This document shows positions 46,000 to 57,584 of a DNA stretch of 64,000 bases, in pieces. The position numbers and the translations under genes were made by a program. The notes beneath the pieces were generated by a model. That model had not been told where the DNA came from. It saw nothing but the letters and a program-made list of their open reading frames with translations, and did not search any database. The stretch comes from Mesostigma viride (Eukaryota; Streptophyta; Mesostigmatophyceae; Mesostigmatales; Mesostigmataceae): contig RPFO01001945.1 of assembly GCA_009746045.1 (NCBI GenBank), positions 62,001 to 126,000 on the forward strand. The letters run 5' to 3'. The number at the start of each line of letters is the position of its first letter. The stretch's first letter is position 1.

Positions 46000-46978
46000 A
46001 TACGTACCAACTTGATTATTTGGGTGGTTATGCCCTTTCATATACGGCTTCATGAGGCATGGCTTTACATTTCCCTTCCTTATTTAAGTGAATGACATGG
46101 GGAGACATGCTGTAGGACCTGGCGCACTTTGCCTGAGCAAGGTGTGACAATTAATTCACCGCTATAAATGTGAATGGACCAAGTTCGTCGAAACGGGGAA
46201 ATAACGTTACTTGATACTAGATTTAGGGAGGTCCTGTGTTCGTGACTTCCTGGTAGCTACTGTGGTTCCTCATTTTCGGTGTTGTCCGTGGAATCTCATA
46301 TTTGGGCAGCTAGCCCCATGCACGTTGAGCGCTTACTGACAACAGTACAAGATTTAGACGCGTAGGGGGGCAAGAATCAATTGTGCGTCGGCACGGTAGC
46401 TTGCATCATTCACGATTTGTGCGTTTTAATCGAAGGGCATCTACTTAGTTCGGCAGAGCAACGGGGGTTGTTTAGTTAGTAGTTAGTTAGTACTTACTTA
46501 GTTAAAATAGTTAGTCAGTTAGTTAGCTAGTGAGCTAGTTAGAACTTGATAGGTAGGTCAGGTAGGTAGGTAATTAATTAATTAGTTAATTAGACTCATG
46601 CTCCCGTTGGGGAGTCACGGAGCCCGAACTGCCTTTCATCCCTTTGTTTGCACAACAGGAAGGAAGGTCAGAGACCCCCTTTCTCCTTCATGCTAGAGGC
46701 ATGCCACAGCTGCGTGACTCCCAAACGGGAGCACGAGTCTAATTAATTAATCGAGTCTAATTAATGCCACAGCTGCAATCGGACACGCTAAACGATCCTA
46801 CAAGATCTGTGGGTGCAACGAGACCCATGTGAGCTTATCATAACAAGGAGCGTGGGCAAGTAATGTGAGCATAGCCAAGACGTAGCATCATTGGATGTAC
46901 AAGGAAATATTTAATAGCTCTATCTTGATGTGCGTGTAGGAATAACTGCATGGAGGAATAACGGCGAACATGTGAAGG
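46000..46978. other. Core of foldback element
   Basis: No gene. 46285-46316 (TGGAATCTCATATTTGGGCAG) resembles 63388-63418 downstream of the hAT transposase. Then TTAG-rich repeats (46470-46560) and two opposed LINE 3' hairpins (46597-46623 minus, 46712-46737 plus). Confidence 0.5.
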
Positions 46979-47262
46979 AACAAGTATCCCACAACCAGGA
47001 ACGTGCATCCCACAACCAGGAACGAGTATCCCACAAGCAGGAACGTGTTTCCCACCACCAGGAACAAGTATCCGGGCACAACCAGGAACGACTATCCCAC
47101 AACTAGGAACGTGTATCCCACAACCAGGAACAAGTATCCTCTGCCGGCAGTGCCACCCCATGCAAGACCCCACAAGCCGTCCTTGCATAAAGGGGACATG
47201 CAGTCATCACAAGGAGTGGTAACTGCCGGCAGTGCCACCCCATGCAAGAACACACAAGCCGG

Positions 47263-47468
47263 AGTTACGTTAAATAGTGCCGGAACCTTTTGCCCACTGA
47301 GGCAAATCGGTCCGTCACACTATTTTGCCCGGAATAACCACTTCCGAGCACCCAAGTTAATTCGGCCGAATTAACTTGGGTGCTCGGAAGTGGTTATTCC
47401 GGGCAAAATAGTGTGACGGACCGATTTGCCTCAGTGGGCAAAAGGTTCCGGCACTATTTAACGTAACT
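47263..47468. repeat. Perfect 206-bp palindrome
   Basis: Two arms of 103 bp with no spacer, centred at TTCGG|CCGAA. Each arm is a copy of a small element with AGTTACGTT / AACGTAACT ends. A third copy stands alone at 47584-47692. Confidence 0.9.
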
Positions 47469-47814
47469 AAAACCTGTGCACCTTGGAGGTCAGGGGTTCG
47501 AATCCGGGCAGCTCCGGCGCATTTAGTGGTGCGTGCTCAGTGGCCTAGGCGGATGTCTCATATTCAACCCACCCTCCACGAGGCCAGGTTTTAGTTACGT
47601 TGGGTGCTCGGAAGTGGTTATTCCGGGCAAAATAGTGTGACGGACCGATTTGCCTCAGTGGGCAAAAGGTTCCGGCACTATTTAACGTAACTGCCGGGGA
47701 CCTGCAGTCATCACAAGGAGTGGTAACTGCCGGCAGTGCTACCCCATGCCAGAACCCACAAGCCATCCATGCAATCATCACAGGGAGTGGTAACTGCCGG
47801 CAGTGCGTGGCCCT

Positions 47815-48770
47815 AACGTTAATTCCCACACCCCCTCTGCTAACGTTAGTGCCCAGCCCCCTCTGCTAACGTTAGTGCCCCCCCCTCCTTTGCCAACATT
47901 AGTTCCCACACCCCTCTGCTAACGTAAGTGCCCTCCCCCCCCCTGCTATCGTTAATGCCCACCCCCCTTCACTAACGTTATTCCCTAGCCCCCTCTGCTA
48001 ACGTTAGTGCCCGCGCCCCTTTACTAACGTTAGTGCTCGTGCCCCTCTGCTAACGTTAGTGCCCCCCCAGTTGTACTGTGTAGTTCTACTCAGTACCCTA
48101 AATCCTAGTGTGGACGCCGCGCCGTCAGCATCTTTGCTGCGACGGAATCTTGTGAACGGCATCTAGCGTCGCGCCGAGGAATCTCGGACTATGTTAAGCA
48201 AGTCCAATGCACGATGATAAGTTAATGAGAAATAAATGCAACGTGACGGCGGACGAGGTAGCCGCCTGCGTGTTCCTCTGCGTAGCACCAAAGCACTTGC
48301 CTCTCGACGAAGAGCGTTGGTATCCAAAACACATTATTGCAACTTGTACTCAAGAAAGAACATTTTCAAAAATGTTCCGGACGGGCCTGACAACGCCGTC
48401 GTCGAAAAGCCTCTACTATAATTATTTCCCCCCTATGCTAATAAACTTTAATTCCCACACCCCCTCTGCTATCGTTAGTGCCCGTGCCCCTTTACTAACG
48501 TTAGTGCCCAGCCCCCTCTGCTAACGTTAGTGCCCGTGCCCCTTTACTAACGTTAGTGCCCAGCCCCCTCTGCTATCGTTAGTGCCCGTGCCCCTTTACT
48601 AACGTTAGTGCCCAGCCCCCTCTGCTAACGTTAGTGCCCGTGCCCCTTTACTCACGTTAGTGCCCAGCCCCCTCTGCTAACGTTAGTGCCCGTGCCCCTT
48701 CACTAAGGTTAGTGCCCGTGCCCCTCTGCTAACGTTATTCCCGAGCCCCCTCTGCTATCGCTAATTCCCG
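47815..48770. repeat. CTAACGTTAGTGCCC repeats
   Basis: Two clusters (47815-48070 and 48430-48770) of about 25-bp units with GCTAACGTTAGTGCCC and CCCCTCTG. Between them 48080-48430 is unique with no recognised ORF. The inverse occurs at 45885-45995. Confidence 0.85.
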
Positions 48771-49756
48771 TGCCCCTTTATATTTGGACCAGGAACACAT
48801 CCCACAACTAGGCTCGACTATCCCACAACCAGGAACGTGTTTCCCACAACCAGGAACGTGTTTCCCACAACCAGGAACGTGTTTCCCACAACCAGGAACG
48901 TGTTTCCCACAACCAGGAACAAGTATCCTACAACCAGGAACGTGCATCCCACAACCAGGAACAAGTATCCCACAACAAGGAACACATCCCACAACCAGGA
49001 ACGTGTATCCCACAACCAGTCGCGCAGTCGGTCTGAATGACTGGCATTATAACGAGCGTCATATTCGTCTCCGGCTTGGCAGTGCCGTCATCCTGCATAC
49101 AAAAAGAACATTGGAGCCAGCACTTTCCCGCGGGTTGTAGCCGATATTCCTCCATGCAGCGATATTCACCAATGCGCTATCAATAAACAAGTCGACACCA
49201 TGGTATGTAAAAAAAGCACGCTGCTGGCCACGACGGTCACGGCGATGATGAACGACAATAACAAGAACGCCAAATAGCAGGCGCCATACAAACTAGAACA
49301 GACTGGAACAACTACTTACCCGGTCGTCTGTGATCTTGACGCAGAGCCTGGTTTACAAGGAAGCGAGGGAAACCGGCCACTATGAGCACCCCTACTTAAC
49401 CCACATAATGAAGGTTAGGAATCCTCCCCATCATGCTAACCGTAGACTCGGTGAAACGCCCCATGCTACAAATACGATAGCCCTGCAACGACTACTTGCG
49501 GCCATCACCTTGTCCAGTTCTGGCTGGCTGTGCGGCGGTAATTTTACCAAGTTTAAAAATGTTACGCCGCACCAGTCTGTGCTTTTTTACGTAGTACCAG
49601 TGTAGTGTAGAAATCTGCCAAAAGAGCAAACGCCCAAAGCCAACTTCCAAGACGCCCAAAGCCAAATTCCAAGACGCCCAAAGCCCAAAGGCGGGCGAGT
49701 CTGGCGCGGCGCGCCTGTCCTGGAGGCCATTGGGCGCCGGAATAAGAAAACCCGCC

Positions 49757-50973
49757 TAGTTCTACCACTGAAGTTACAGTACCCGCGTTAAGTTACGTTC
49801 CCGCGTTAAGTTATACGACGTCCAGATTTTGGCGGCGATCGTAACTTAACGCGGGAATGACTGTACCTGTTTATTATTGTAGTGGATTATGGTATGCGCC
49901 AGGCACGTGCTCGCTTTGCTAGCATTGCAGGCCGTGCATGCCCCTGGCCTAGCGATTACGAACGAGCTTGGGGAAGGGGGGCCGACTAATTACATGCAAG
50001 CAGAATTTACTTAAGCTGACCTCATTTATGCCGACGACATCACGCTCATCGAGAAGCCGGAGTCTGCCCAACTTTGGCTGGACTGCCTGGCGCTTGAGGG
50101 TTGGGCGGTTGGTCTAGAAATCAGCCCCAAAACGGAGGCCCTGGCCCTCGGCATGGCCGGGCCCCCACCCACACTCCCATTACAAGATGGCCTCTTAGAC
50201 GACACCGAGGTCAACTACCCTATACTTCAGGCCGGCCGCTTCGATCAAGCTGCTCGGCAGTTGGCTTCCCAACTGCGAGGACGACCTGACGACACGGATC
50301 GGCATGGCATGCATGCCGGGGCAACTCCATGACCACCGCCGCTGGTGGAGCAACCCCACCCTACCCCAGATCGTCAAGCGTGACCTCTTCAAAGTCGATC
50401 GTCATTCTGACGAATTCCTGACCTACGTAGGTACCGTACGGCGCCGAGACCTGGACACTGACGCAAGAGCTGGAGCAACGACTCGACGGCGACGTCACCA
50501 AGATGCTGCGCAAGGCCCTTAGCATCCCCTTTGGTTTGCACATTAGTAATGAGGATTTGTAGGCTGATTTGCCCTATGTTTCCCACATTATATTAGGCAC
50601 AGGGGCCTGGGCCTAGCCGGGCACCGGGACCGCACAGAACAGGTAAACACATCAGATAGACTATAGCTGGCACCATGAAGCCCGCCCAGCCTGGGTGATA
50701 TGTCCTCACCTGGCGTGCCCCAGGCGCCCGCGCGAGGCAGGGCCGCCACCCGCGGACTTTTCGTGATAGGCTCGGCATGGACATGTGCTACACTAGACGT
50801 GACGGGCTCACACCCGGCCGGGCAGCCTCCTGGTTTGCCTGTAATCTGAAGGCAGATGGTACGCAAGGATAATAGATGGCAAGTAGTGATGAAGGAGACC
50901 ACCCCTAAGTCTGTGGGGGCTCCGCGTGTGACCGCGTATGGCATTCATTCATAGTGATTCGGACCGTGAGCTA
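49757..50973 (+). pseudogene. LINE ORF2 relic, block B copy
   Basis: Matches 24480-24922, 30080-30354 and 31759-32259 joined without the insertions. Starts inside the MITE right end, then LFIIVVDYGMRQA, YADDITLIEKPESAQLW, LLDDTEVNYPILQ, LLGSWLPNCEDD and LTQELEQRLDGDVTKM. Frame breaks and stops persist, so the element was dead before the duplication. Confidence 0.85.
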
Positions 50974-51474
50974 GGACCTAGATAGCTTACACCATCCATT
51001 CCATCCCATGCTCCCCTCCCACTGATGATGAGGACTTATGCTCACGTGACGCAGTAACGTGTCTAAATTAATTAATTCTCGATCGGGGCTGGTCTTGTGG
51101 CGGATGTAGTCGGGTCACTGCTGGTCGCGGCGTTGCTGCTGCTGGGCTGGCGTCAGGTCGTCGTCAAGCAACCAGGGGGCTGGGGTGCACGCCAGCTTAG
51201 CTTGCGGCGAGAGATCGAGGAACCTGACTCCGGCTGCGATGTCACTGAACGGTAAGGACCACTGGCGGGGGCCCGGCCTTGCGTAGCTAGGGTATCCGTA
51301 CCACGTTACCTACGTGCATGGACAAGGTGGCACCTGCACATAGGGTTATAGCGAAATGTGTTGTATGACATGGTTGGTGGCCTTATTAGTACATTAGGTA
51401 GTATGCCCACCCCTACCCCCTTAATTGGTTGCTTTTTACCAACGGTACCCCTATGGGCTGTACTGGGTGTAATT

Positions 51475-52020
51475 AATTAATTATTTAATTAAACACGTGC
51501 TCCCGTTGGGGAGTCACGGAGCACCGAAGTGCTTTTAATCCCTGTGCGTGCACTACAGGAGAAAGGGCAGAGACCCCCAGTCTCCTTCATGCCAAAGGCA
51601 TGCCACAGCTGCATTCGGGCGCGCTAGCTAAAAGGACAGGCTAACGATCCGGCAAACTGTGAGTGCAATAAGACCCATGTAAGCGTGGCATAACAATTAG
51701 TAGCGTGGGCAAGTAATCTGAACGTAGCCAGGGCGTAGCATGGCTGTACTAGAACTAGGCTACGGCTATGGCTGGTTGTGTACCGTGCGTTTGCGGCACG
51801 TGACTAGGTACTGGGTGTAACTGCTGGTATACATACCCAACCAAATGATGACCCCAATGGCTCAAACTATTCAGCAACTAATTGTTTATCATCCCTGAAG
51901 TGGTAGGTGCATGCCTAGCTCTTATAACATAATTCAAAATGCACATTAATTCTACCAAAAATGAAAACGCGCGCCTTGACCCCCGGCCCTGACTTTGACG
52001 GCAGTTATACATGGCCTATA
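51475..52020 (-). repeat. LINE 3' end, minus orientation (block B)
   Basis: Copy of 34740-35270 with hairpin 51496-51522 and an AATT tail on its left. Confidence 0.7.
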
Positions 52021-52029
52021 TATGTAAGG

Positions 52030-52458
52030 GCGGAGCGGGCCAAGCTCCTGGCCTACGGCGACGTCGGGCACCATCGTGTGGTGCCCTTTGTCCTGGAGGA
52101 GTTTGGGGCCATGGGGCCCCTGACCTCCGCCTTCTTCAAGGAGTGTTGCCGGCTCCGGGAGGACCGGCTGGACCTGGAGGGCCAGCGGGCCCCATGGTCG
52201 GCGCGGACCTGGACGTCATATTGGCGTCAGCGCTTGTCGGTGGCGCTGACTCGGGCCATGGCTGACATCATGCTCCGCCCGTCCGCCGTACGCGGGCTGA
52301 TTTTGCGGTGCAGCAGGGCTATTAGGTTCCTCCCGTTAGGCGTTTCCATTGGTCTTATCGTAGTATAGAGCTTTGACATGGCTCTGTATATAGGTTTATA
52401 GCTGGGCGTTTGCTTTGGTTTGAGTGATTTCACTCTGCTGTAAGTAATTATATTTTTA
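52030..52458 (+). mobile_element. 5'-truncated LINE ORF2 end with 12-bp TSD
   Basis: ATATATGTAAGG flanks it (52018-52029, 52459-52470); block A has the empty site (35258-35278). Encodes VVPFVLEEFGAMGPLTSAFF and WTSYWRQRLSVALTRA, resembling the C-terminal segment of some LINE ORF2 proteins, then a short 3' UTR. Confidence 0.75.
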
Positions 52459-52489
52459 ATATATGTAAGGTTGTGATATACCGACCCGA

Positions 52490-53389
52490 GCTCGCCAAGC
52501 GCAGCCTCAACGTCATTGTCAAGAACTTCAAGATGGAGGAAGGTGAGAATTCCGAGAAGCTTTTGCGTGCGTTTGAGAGAGAAATCCTTGGTCGCATGGG
52601 CCTTAACGGTGAGATAGAGCTGGCTGCCCACCGCCTTCCCCGCGCGCGGGGTACTTAAGGCAGGGCCGCCCCCGCTCCTCCTCACCTTTAAGACCCCGGC
52701 GGACAAGATTTCTTTTCTCAGACGCCGCAAGCGGCTCGAGAAGACTCTCTTCACCCTTGATGACGACTTGACCCTGGCGCAGCAACAACGGCGACGGGAG
52801 CTATGGCCGACCTACCTCCAGCTCCGGCAGACCAAGGCGGGGCAGCCGGTGTACTGGAAGGGGGCGGCCATCTACGTCGGCCACAAGCCCTGGCAGGCGA
52901 CCCCCCCCCCCGCGGCCCCAGCGACTCCAGACGCCCCAGCTTAGGGGAATACAGCAGTAGTAGTGCAGAATAGATAGACCGTGGCCATGTACATGTACGC
53001 CTCCTAGAGGCACTATCCCAGCTAAGCCCCGCGCTTTATTTAATCATGTACATGTGTGCCTATGATGTGCCACACTCCAGACGATGCCTAGCCTTATTTA
53101 GTAATGTTGTGCCCATGCAGGGAGTCACTCTCTGCTGAGAAGCCATGCCATAGCTCTTGTATAGCCATGATGATCTTCCCCCTCACAGGCATGCTCCCCC
53201 CTTACCCGGGCATAGCGTGATAGACCATGAGGGTGCGGGTGCCCTGGTGCACCTAGAGCAAGTGTTGTTTACATTCCCACCCTTGCAGGAAGTAGCTTAG
53301 AATGTATTATAGGCTCATATGCCCCTTCTCAGGGCTATGTGCTACATATACTCCCAACGGAGTTATGTTCCTAATTAATTAATTAATTA
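52490..53389 (+). mobile_element. 5'-truncated ORF1-only retrotransposon with 12-bp TSD
   Basis: ATACCGACCCGA flanks it (52478-52489, 53390-53401). Encodes SLNVIVKNF and LDDDLTLAQQQRRRELWP of ORF1 in shifted frames, followed by the same 3' UTR as the element at 32271-34228 and a TAAT tail. Pseudogenised relative of that family. Confidence 0.82.
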
Positions 53390-53893
53390 ATACCGACCCG
53401 AAGGGCAACTCATGGACATGCTAATGGCCCCCAAGGACAGCCATTGGATATGGCAGGTTTGGATGGCCCATCTGGTTTGCAAAATTGTGAAGTTACAGCC
53501 AATGCATCGGCAGTATTTCTGCCCATTTAGGGGTTTAAAGTCCTTTGATGGAGAACAGTTAGATGTGACTGGATGTGAATTTCAAATTATTGGTTATTTT
53601 CAGGACTACTTCTGAGATTCAAAGACGGCTAGCTCGTGATGGCTGAAAACCGCTTGTTTCACCGCGATGGACACGAATCCGTGCGTTTCTACTGACTCCC
53701 CATGACGGCTCTTGGCACGCAACGGGAGGCATGCACTTTTCAAGCATATATGCGCTATTACCTCCTTGATATAGAATGTGTAATTACCTACGACGAATAG
53801 TGTGTGTAACACGCGTACTATCACAATAGGAACAGCACTCCAATGTTCGATAGGCAATTAAATCTAGAGTCACACACACTAATAAATTTAACT

Positions 53894-54182
53894 CATGCTC
53901 CCATGGCATGGGGAGTCACGGAGCATTAACCCTGATGGACGGACGGACGGACGGACGGACGGACAGAGGGAGGGAGGGAGGGAGGGAGGGAGGGAGGGAG
54001 GGAGGGAGGGAGGGAGGGAGGGAGGGAGGGAGGGAGGGAGGGAGGGAGGGAGGGGGAGGGAGGAGGGAGGGAGGGAGGGAGGGAGGGAGGGAGGGAGGAG
54101 GGAGGGAGGGAGGGAGGGAGGGAGGGAGGGAGGGAGGGAGGGAGGGAGGGAGGGAGGGAGGGAGGGAGGGAGGGAGGGAGGG
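53894..54182 (-). repeat. LINE 3' hairpin with GGAC/GGGA microsatellite (block B)
   Basis: Hairpin 53894-53924, GGAC units 53937-53962, GGGA to 54182; about a quarter of the block A length. Confidence 0.92.
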
Positions 54183-54889
54183 ACAAGGAAATACCCACAA
54201 ATGGAAAACCACCGAAAAGGTCTAGCTAGTCAGTCATTAATTTAGCCATGCCATGTTTTCAAACGTCCAAGAACTGCATACGGTACAAAGGCAAAAATCC
54301 GGAGGACATCAATTTCAAATGTGTGGCGTGAACCAAACGCCCACGTGTACACGCCAGAAATTAATTAATTAATTAATAGACACGTGACTGCGTCACGTGA
54401 GCATAAGTCCACGCCAGAAAACATCATGTATACTGTAGCGATTGTCTCCTTGATACTGTAGCGATGCGACGGTGGGGGCAACGAATCCAGTTACAAGCTC
54501 GGAACGGCCGCACAGGAGATCTCAGTGGCATCACAGGGTTCAGATGCTCGGAGAAACCAAGCGATCCAGCCGGTCCACGACCTGTTTGTAGAGCTTGTGC
54601 CAAGGGGCAGCACCGAACAGATGTGGGTGACGTTGCAAAAAACAACGTACTGACTTGATGGAGCATAATGTCTCGGTCATAGTACGTCTTTGACCAACAA
54701 ACGATGCAAGAGTTCAAGAAGAGTCTAGGTAGCTTAGGATGTACTGCTAGATAGCACAGCATAGTTTCGGTACCTAAATTTGTTTGCCTCCATCCATCCA
54801 CCCATCGGCGCTAATACTTTGTGACTTCCCAATTAACGGGAGCACGAGTTTAACTAACTACCTACTTAATTAGTAAATTCATATCAAGG

Positions 54890-55420
54890 ACCCAGGTCAT
54901 AGAGGACAACGAGCCCCCCCCTGTGGGGAAGCGCCCGCGTGTGCAAACCCGTGGGAGGCACGCCAGACAGCTCCCCTAGGGCAGCGTGAGGCTGTCTAGA
55001 TAGATGTTGTAGTTAGAATGATGTTAGATAGATCGATGTCGTAGGTAGCTGATGTAGATAGATTAAAGACCGGTAGGACTGTTTGCACCCATCCATCCAT
55101 CCATCAAGGTTAATGCTCCGTGACTCCCCAACGGGAGCACGAGTCTAATTAATTAATTAATTAATTAATATCAAGGAGACAACCAGCGCAGGCCAGAAAT
55201 CGGGAGAATCCGGACCATGGTAGCTCGAGCCTGCCGTTATCTCGTCCGCGTTTTCGAGTCGTTCAGGATGATGAATATGAATGGAGATGGAAATGTGTAG
55301 CCTTGTGCATTAAAATTATGGCTGGCTTACGTGTAGAGCGACTAGATGACCTAGACAGTGGGGCCGGAAACAGCTTGCTTGATCAGGGCGTGTGATTCGA
55401 GCCTGACTGGCCAGGAGTGT
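54890..55420 (+). repeat. Retroelement 3' end plus dispersed repeat (block B)
   Basis: Hairpin 55115-55143 with short AATT tail, then the GACAACCAGCGCAGGCCAG repeat, continuous across the site where block A has the 1-kb insert. Confidence 0.75.
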
Positions 55421-55673
55421 CTAGTTCAAGCACCATTACTGCGATCGCTCTCCCACCATTTACGAGGAAATACCCGCAAATGGAAAACCACTGAAAAGGT
55501 CTAGCTAGTAAATTCATATACCCAAATGCATGTAATAAGTCTCCAAACTAATAAATACACCCAATCCCAACACAAATCAAGATTGGGGCGGCGGTCAACG
55601 GAGCAGCTGGAATAGTGGTGATGACGCCATGCAACAAACTGGACTGCTTCCTTGATGCAGGTACATCCCGCTT

Positions 55674-57584
55674 CTAGACTTCTAGTCCTCGAAGTTTTCT
55701 AGTTGCCAGGTACTGGCACAGCTGACACCGGGGCCTGCCCTTCCCATACTCATTCATATACATTTGGTAGGCTGCATGAAATGGTTTCCCTGCCCACGCA
55801 TCCTTCCTCCACGCCATGTACTCCTCGTATGCGTCATCATCATCCATCAGTCGCTGGATCTCTTTGAAGAAGAGCTCTTCGGTCGCGTACGCGTTCCTGT
55901 CTACTATCATCCGCGAGGCGTCGTAGGGGAGGAACTGCTGTATGTTGGGCGCGCCCATGTAGAGCGGCAGGCACCCTGCCGTGAGCGTCTCGTACACTTT
56001 CTCTGACACATAATCCAAGCGGTTGCTGTTCTCCATGGCAACGCAGAAGCGGTATTTTGAGTAGAGGGGCACGTTTGTGGCAGGCAAGTGCGCGGGGATG
56101 GTGTCATTCCGGTTCTTTAGGCAGTACCCATACGAGTGCACCTCGAACCGGCCCATGAGTGCCTTCACCAGCTCCATCCGATGGTTCTTGGGGCCGCAGT
56201 TGGAGATCACGGCCACGATCGCCTTGAGCTTCTCTGCTGTGGGTATTGGCGGGTGGGCGATGCCCTCCTTTTCCCGAAAGTGCTCCAGCCTCACCCAGTA
56301 GTACATCCCAAAGATCACTCCCAGGTGAGCGGGCAGCATGGGCGACGTCACCCGGTAGGTCTGCTCGATGTCAAACAGCGACATGAACCGCCAGCTGTCC
56401 AGCAGCGGGTAATTGGCCGACGACTCCAACGATGCCGCGACAAGTACCACGTCCTTCCGCGGCTTGTACACGGTTGCATGCCCCTGCGACCAATCCGGCA
56501 CGTGGTACCACATCGCGTCCTCGCACATGCTCGCGTTGGGCGGGTGGCGCAGGTCCCCCTGAACGTAGCAACAGGAGAGGTTGCTGTCCTTGCCCCAGTA
56601 GCGGCAACCGCTCGCGTTCAGGCATGTCACAGGGAACTGGGACAAGAGCGCGCTGGACATTTTGAGGATCCGAATCGAGTCCGGTGATTGGTCGCAACTC
56701 GCGGGTCTCTTGGCATCATAGCCGGCGACCTGCGACGCGCGCTTGGCTTCCACCCATTCAGACCAGTGTGCGTATCTGGCCGCAGCGACGCGCGCGTTGA
56801 GCTGTGCGTTCTCTACAGCAGACCCGTGCGCCTGTCCCGACCTTGACATTGCCCCGTGCGCCTGTCCCGACCTTGACATTGACCCGTGCGCCTTTGCCGA
56901 CCTTGACAGGAATCGTTCCGCGGACGCGCCTGTGCGGGTCGTGTTGCGCGCGAGCTTGTCCACGCCCCGCCTCGTGGTGGCCTGCGACGACTCGGAAGCC
57001 TCAGGGGATACCCGCTCTCTCATCCAATCCCTGGCGACGTGACGGCCGCCGCTCGTCGGACCCGTGGCCACCGGCACATTGCGCCCGCGTGCTGGCGTCT
57101 GCACCTTCAGGGCCGTGTTGCTCGTGGCATCATGCTTCGCATCTCGCCTCGCATGCTGCGTGGCATTGTGTGTGGCATTGAACGTGAGAACGCGCGCCGA
57201 GTTCTGCCCAGTGTCATGCCCAGTGTCCCGCGTGGTGTTGTGCACAGAATGGTGAGGGGCGCCGTGTGTGCTGTCGCGCACTGTATCCGGCGCAGTACCG
57301 TGCACAGCGTCGAGCTCAGTACCGTGCCAAGTATTCTGCTTGGTATCATGCTTGGTATCATGCTTGGTATCATGCTTGGCACGGTGATCAGTATTGTGCC
57401 TAGTACCGGGCTCAGTATCATGCTCAGTACCGTGCTCAGTACCGTGCACGATCTTCAACTTGGTGGCATTAAGGTGCGCCAGCACATGCGTTGTGGGGCC
57501 GTGACTCAGCAGCGTCGCGTGCAGCAGCAGCAGCAGCACCAGCCATCTGGCAAAGAGCATCAAGGGAGCGCGGGGACCTTGCAT
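55674..57584 (-). CDS. GT10-family fucosyltransferase, type II membrane protein
   Basis: Probably transfers fucose from GDP-fucose to glycans in the Golgi lumen. 636 residues in one exon. Residues 1-7 are cytosolic, about 8-27 a Leu-rich signal anchor, and about 40-200 a stem of His/Thr/Asp/Gly repeats (HGTEHGTEHDTE) with NAT and NTT sequons. The catalytic domain has SLESSANYPLLDSW (family ESPxNYP region), AVISNCGPKNHRMELVKAL, and the GDP-fucose-binding block at about 511-553: FCVAMENSNRLDYVSEK, then GCLPLYMGAPN. A Cys-rich tail follows. The start is the first Met before the anchor. A broken copy is at 40087-42056; its Leu run is two codons longer. The gene sits among retroelements, so host gene versus mobile cargo is open. 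Acceptor and linkage cannot be told. Confidence 0.88.
   Translation of the reverse strand: MQGPRAPLMLFARWLVLLLLLHATLLSHGPTTHVLAHLNATKLKIVHGTEHGTEHDTEPGTRHNTDHRAKHDTKHDTKHDTKQNTWHGTELDAVHGTAPDTVRDSTHGAPHHSVHNTTRDTGHDTGQNSARVLTFNATHNATQHARRDAKHDATSNTALKVQTPARGRNVPVATGPTSGGRHVARDWMRERVSPEASESSQATTRRGVDKLARNTTRTGASAERFLSRSAKAHGSMSRSGQAHGAMSRSGQAHGSAVENAQLNARVAAARYAHWSEWVEAKRASQVAGYDAKRPASCDQSPDSIRILKMSSALLSQFPVTCLNASGCRYWGKDSNLSCCYVQGDLRHPPNASMCEDAMWYHVPDWSQGHATVYKPRKDVVLVAASLESSANYPLLDSWRFMSLFDIEQTYRVTSPMLPAHLGVIFGMYYWVRLEHFREKEGIAHPPIPTAEKLKAIVAVISNCGPKNHRMELVKALMGRFEVHSYGYCLKNRNDTIPAHLPATNVPLYSKYRFCVAMENSNRLDYVSEKVYETLTAGCLPLYMGAPNIQQFLPYDASRMIVDRNAYATEELFFKEIQRLMDDDDAYEEYMAWRKDAWAGKPFHAAYQMYMNEYGKGRPRCQLCQYLATRKLRGLEV

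Larger units (their letters stand above)
43982..49756. mobile_element. Foldback element, 5.8 kb, between the duplicated blocks
   Basis: Long inverted arms: left about 43982-46000, right about 48050-49756 (outermost TTTCTTATTCCGG). From outside in, both arms carry CTTTGGGCG repeats, a unique stretch (44119-44394 versus 49330-49605, nearly identical), a 21-bp GTTCCTGGTTGTGGGA array (1.16 kb left, 0.23 kb right), and AACGTTAG repeats. The core has LINE hairpins, another array fragment and palindromes. No transposase. Confidence 0.8.

Noticed and set aside
47440-47530. Possible tRNA (GGTTCGAATCC, B-box-like)
   Set aside because: T stem does not pair properly and no matching 5' acceptor or A box within 75 bases.
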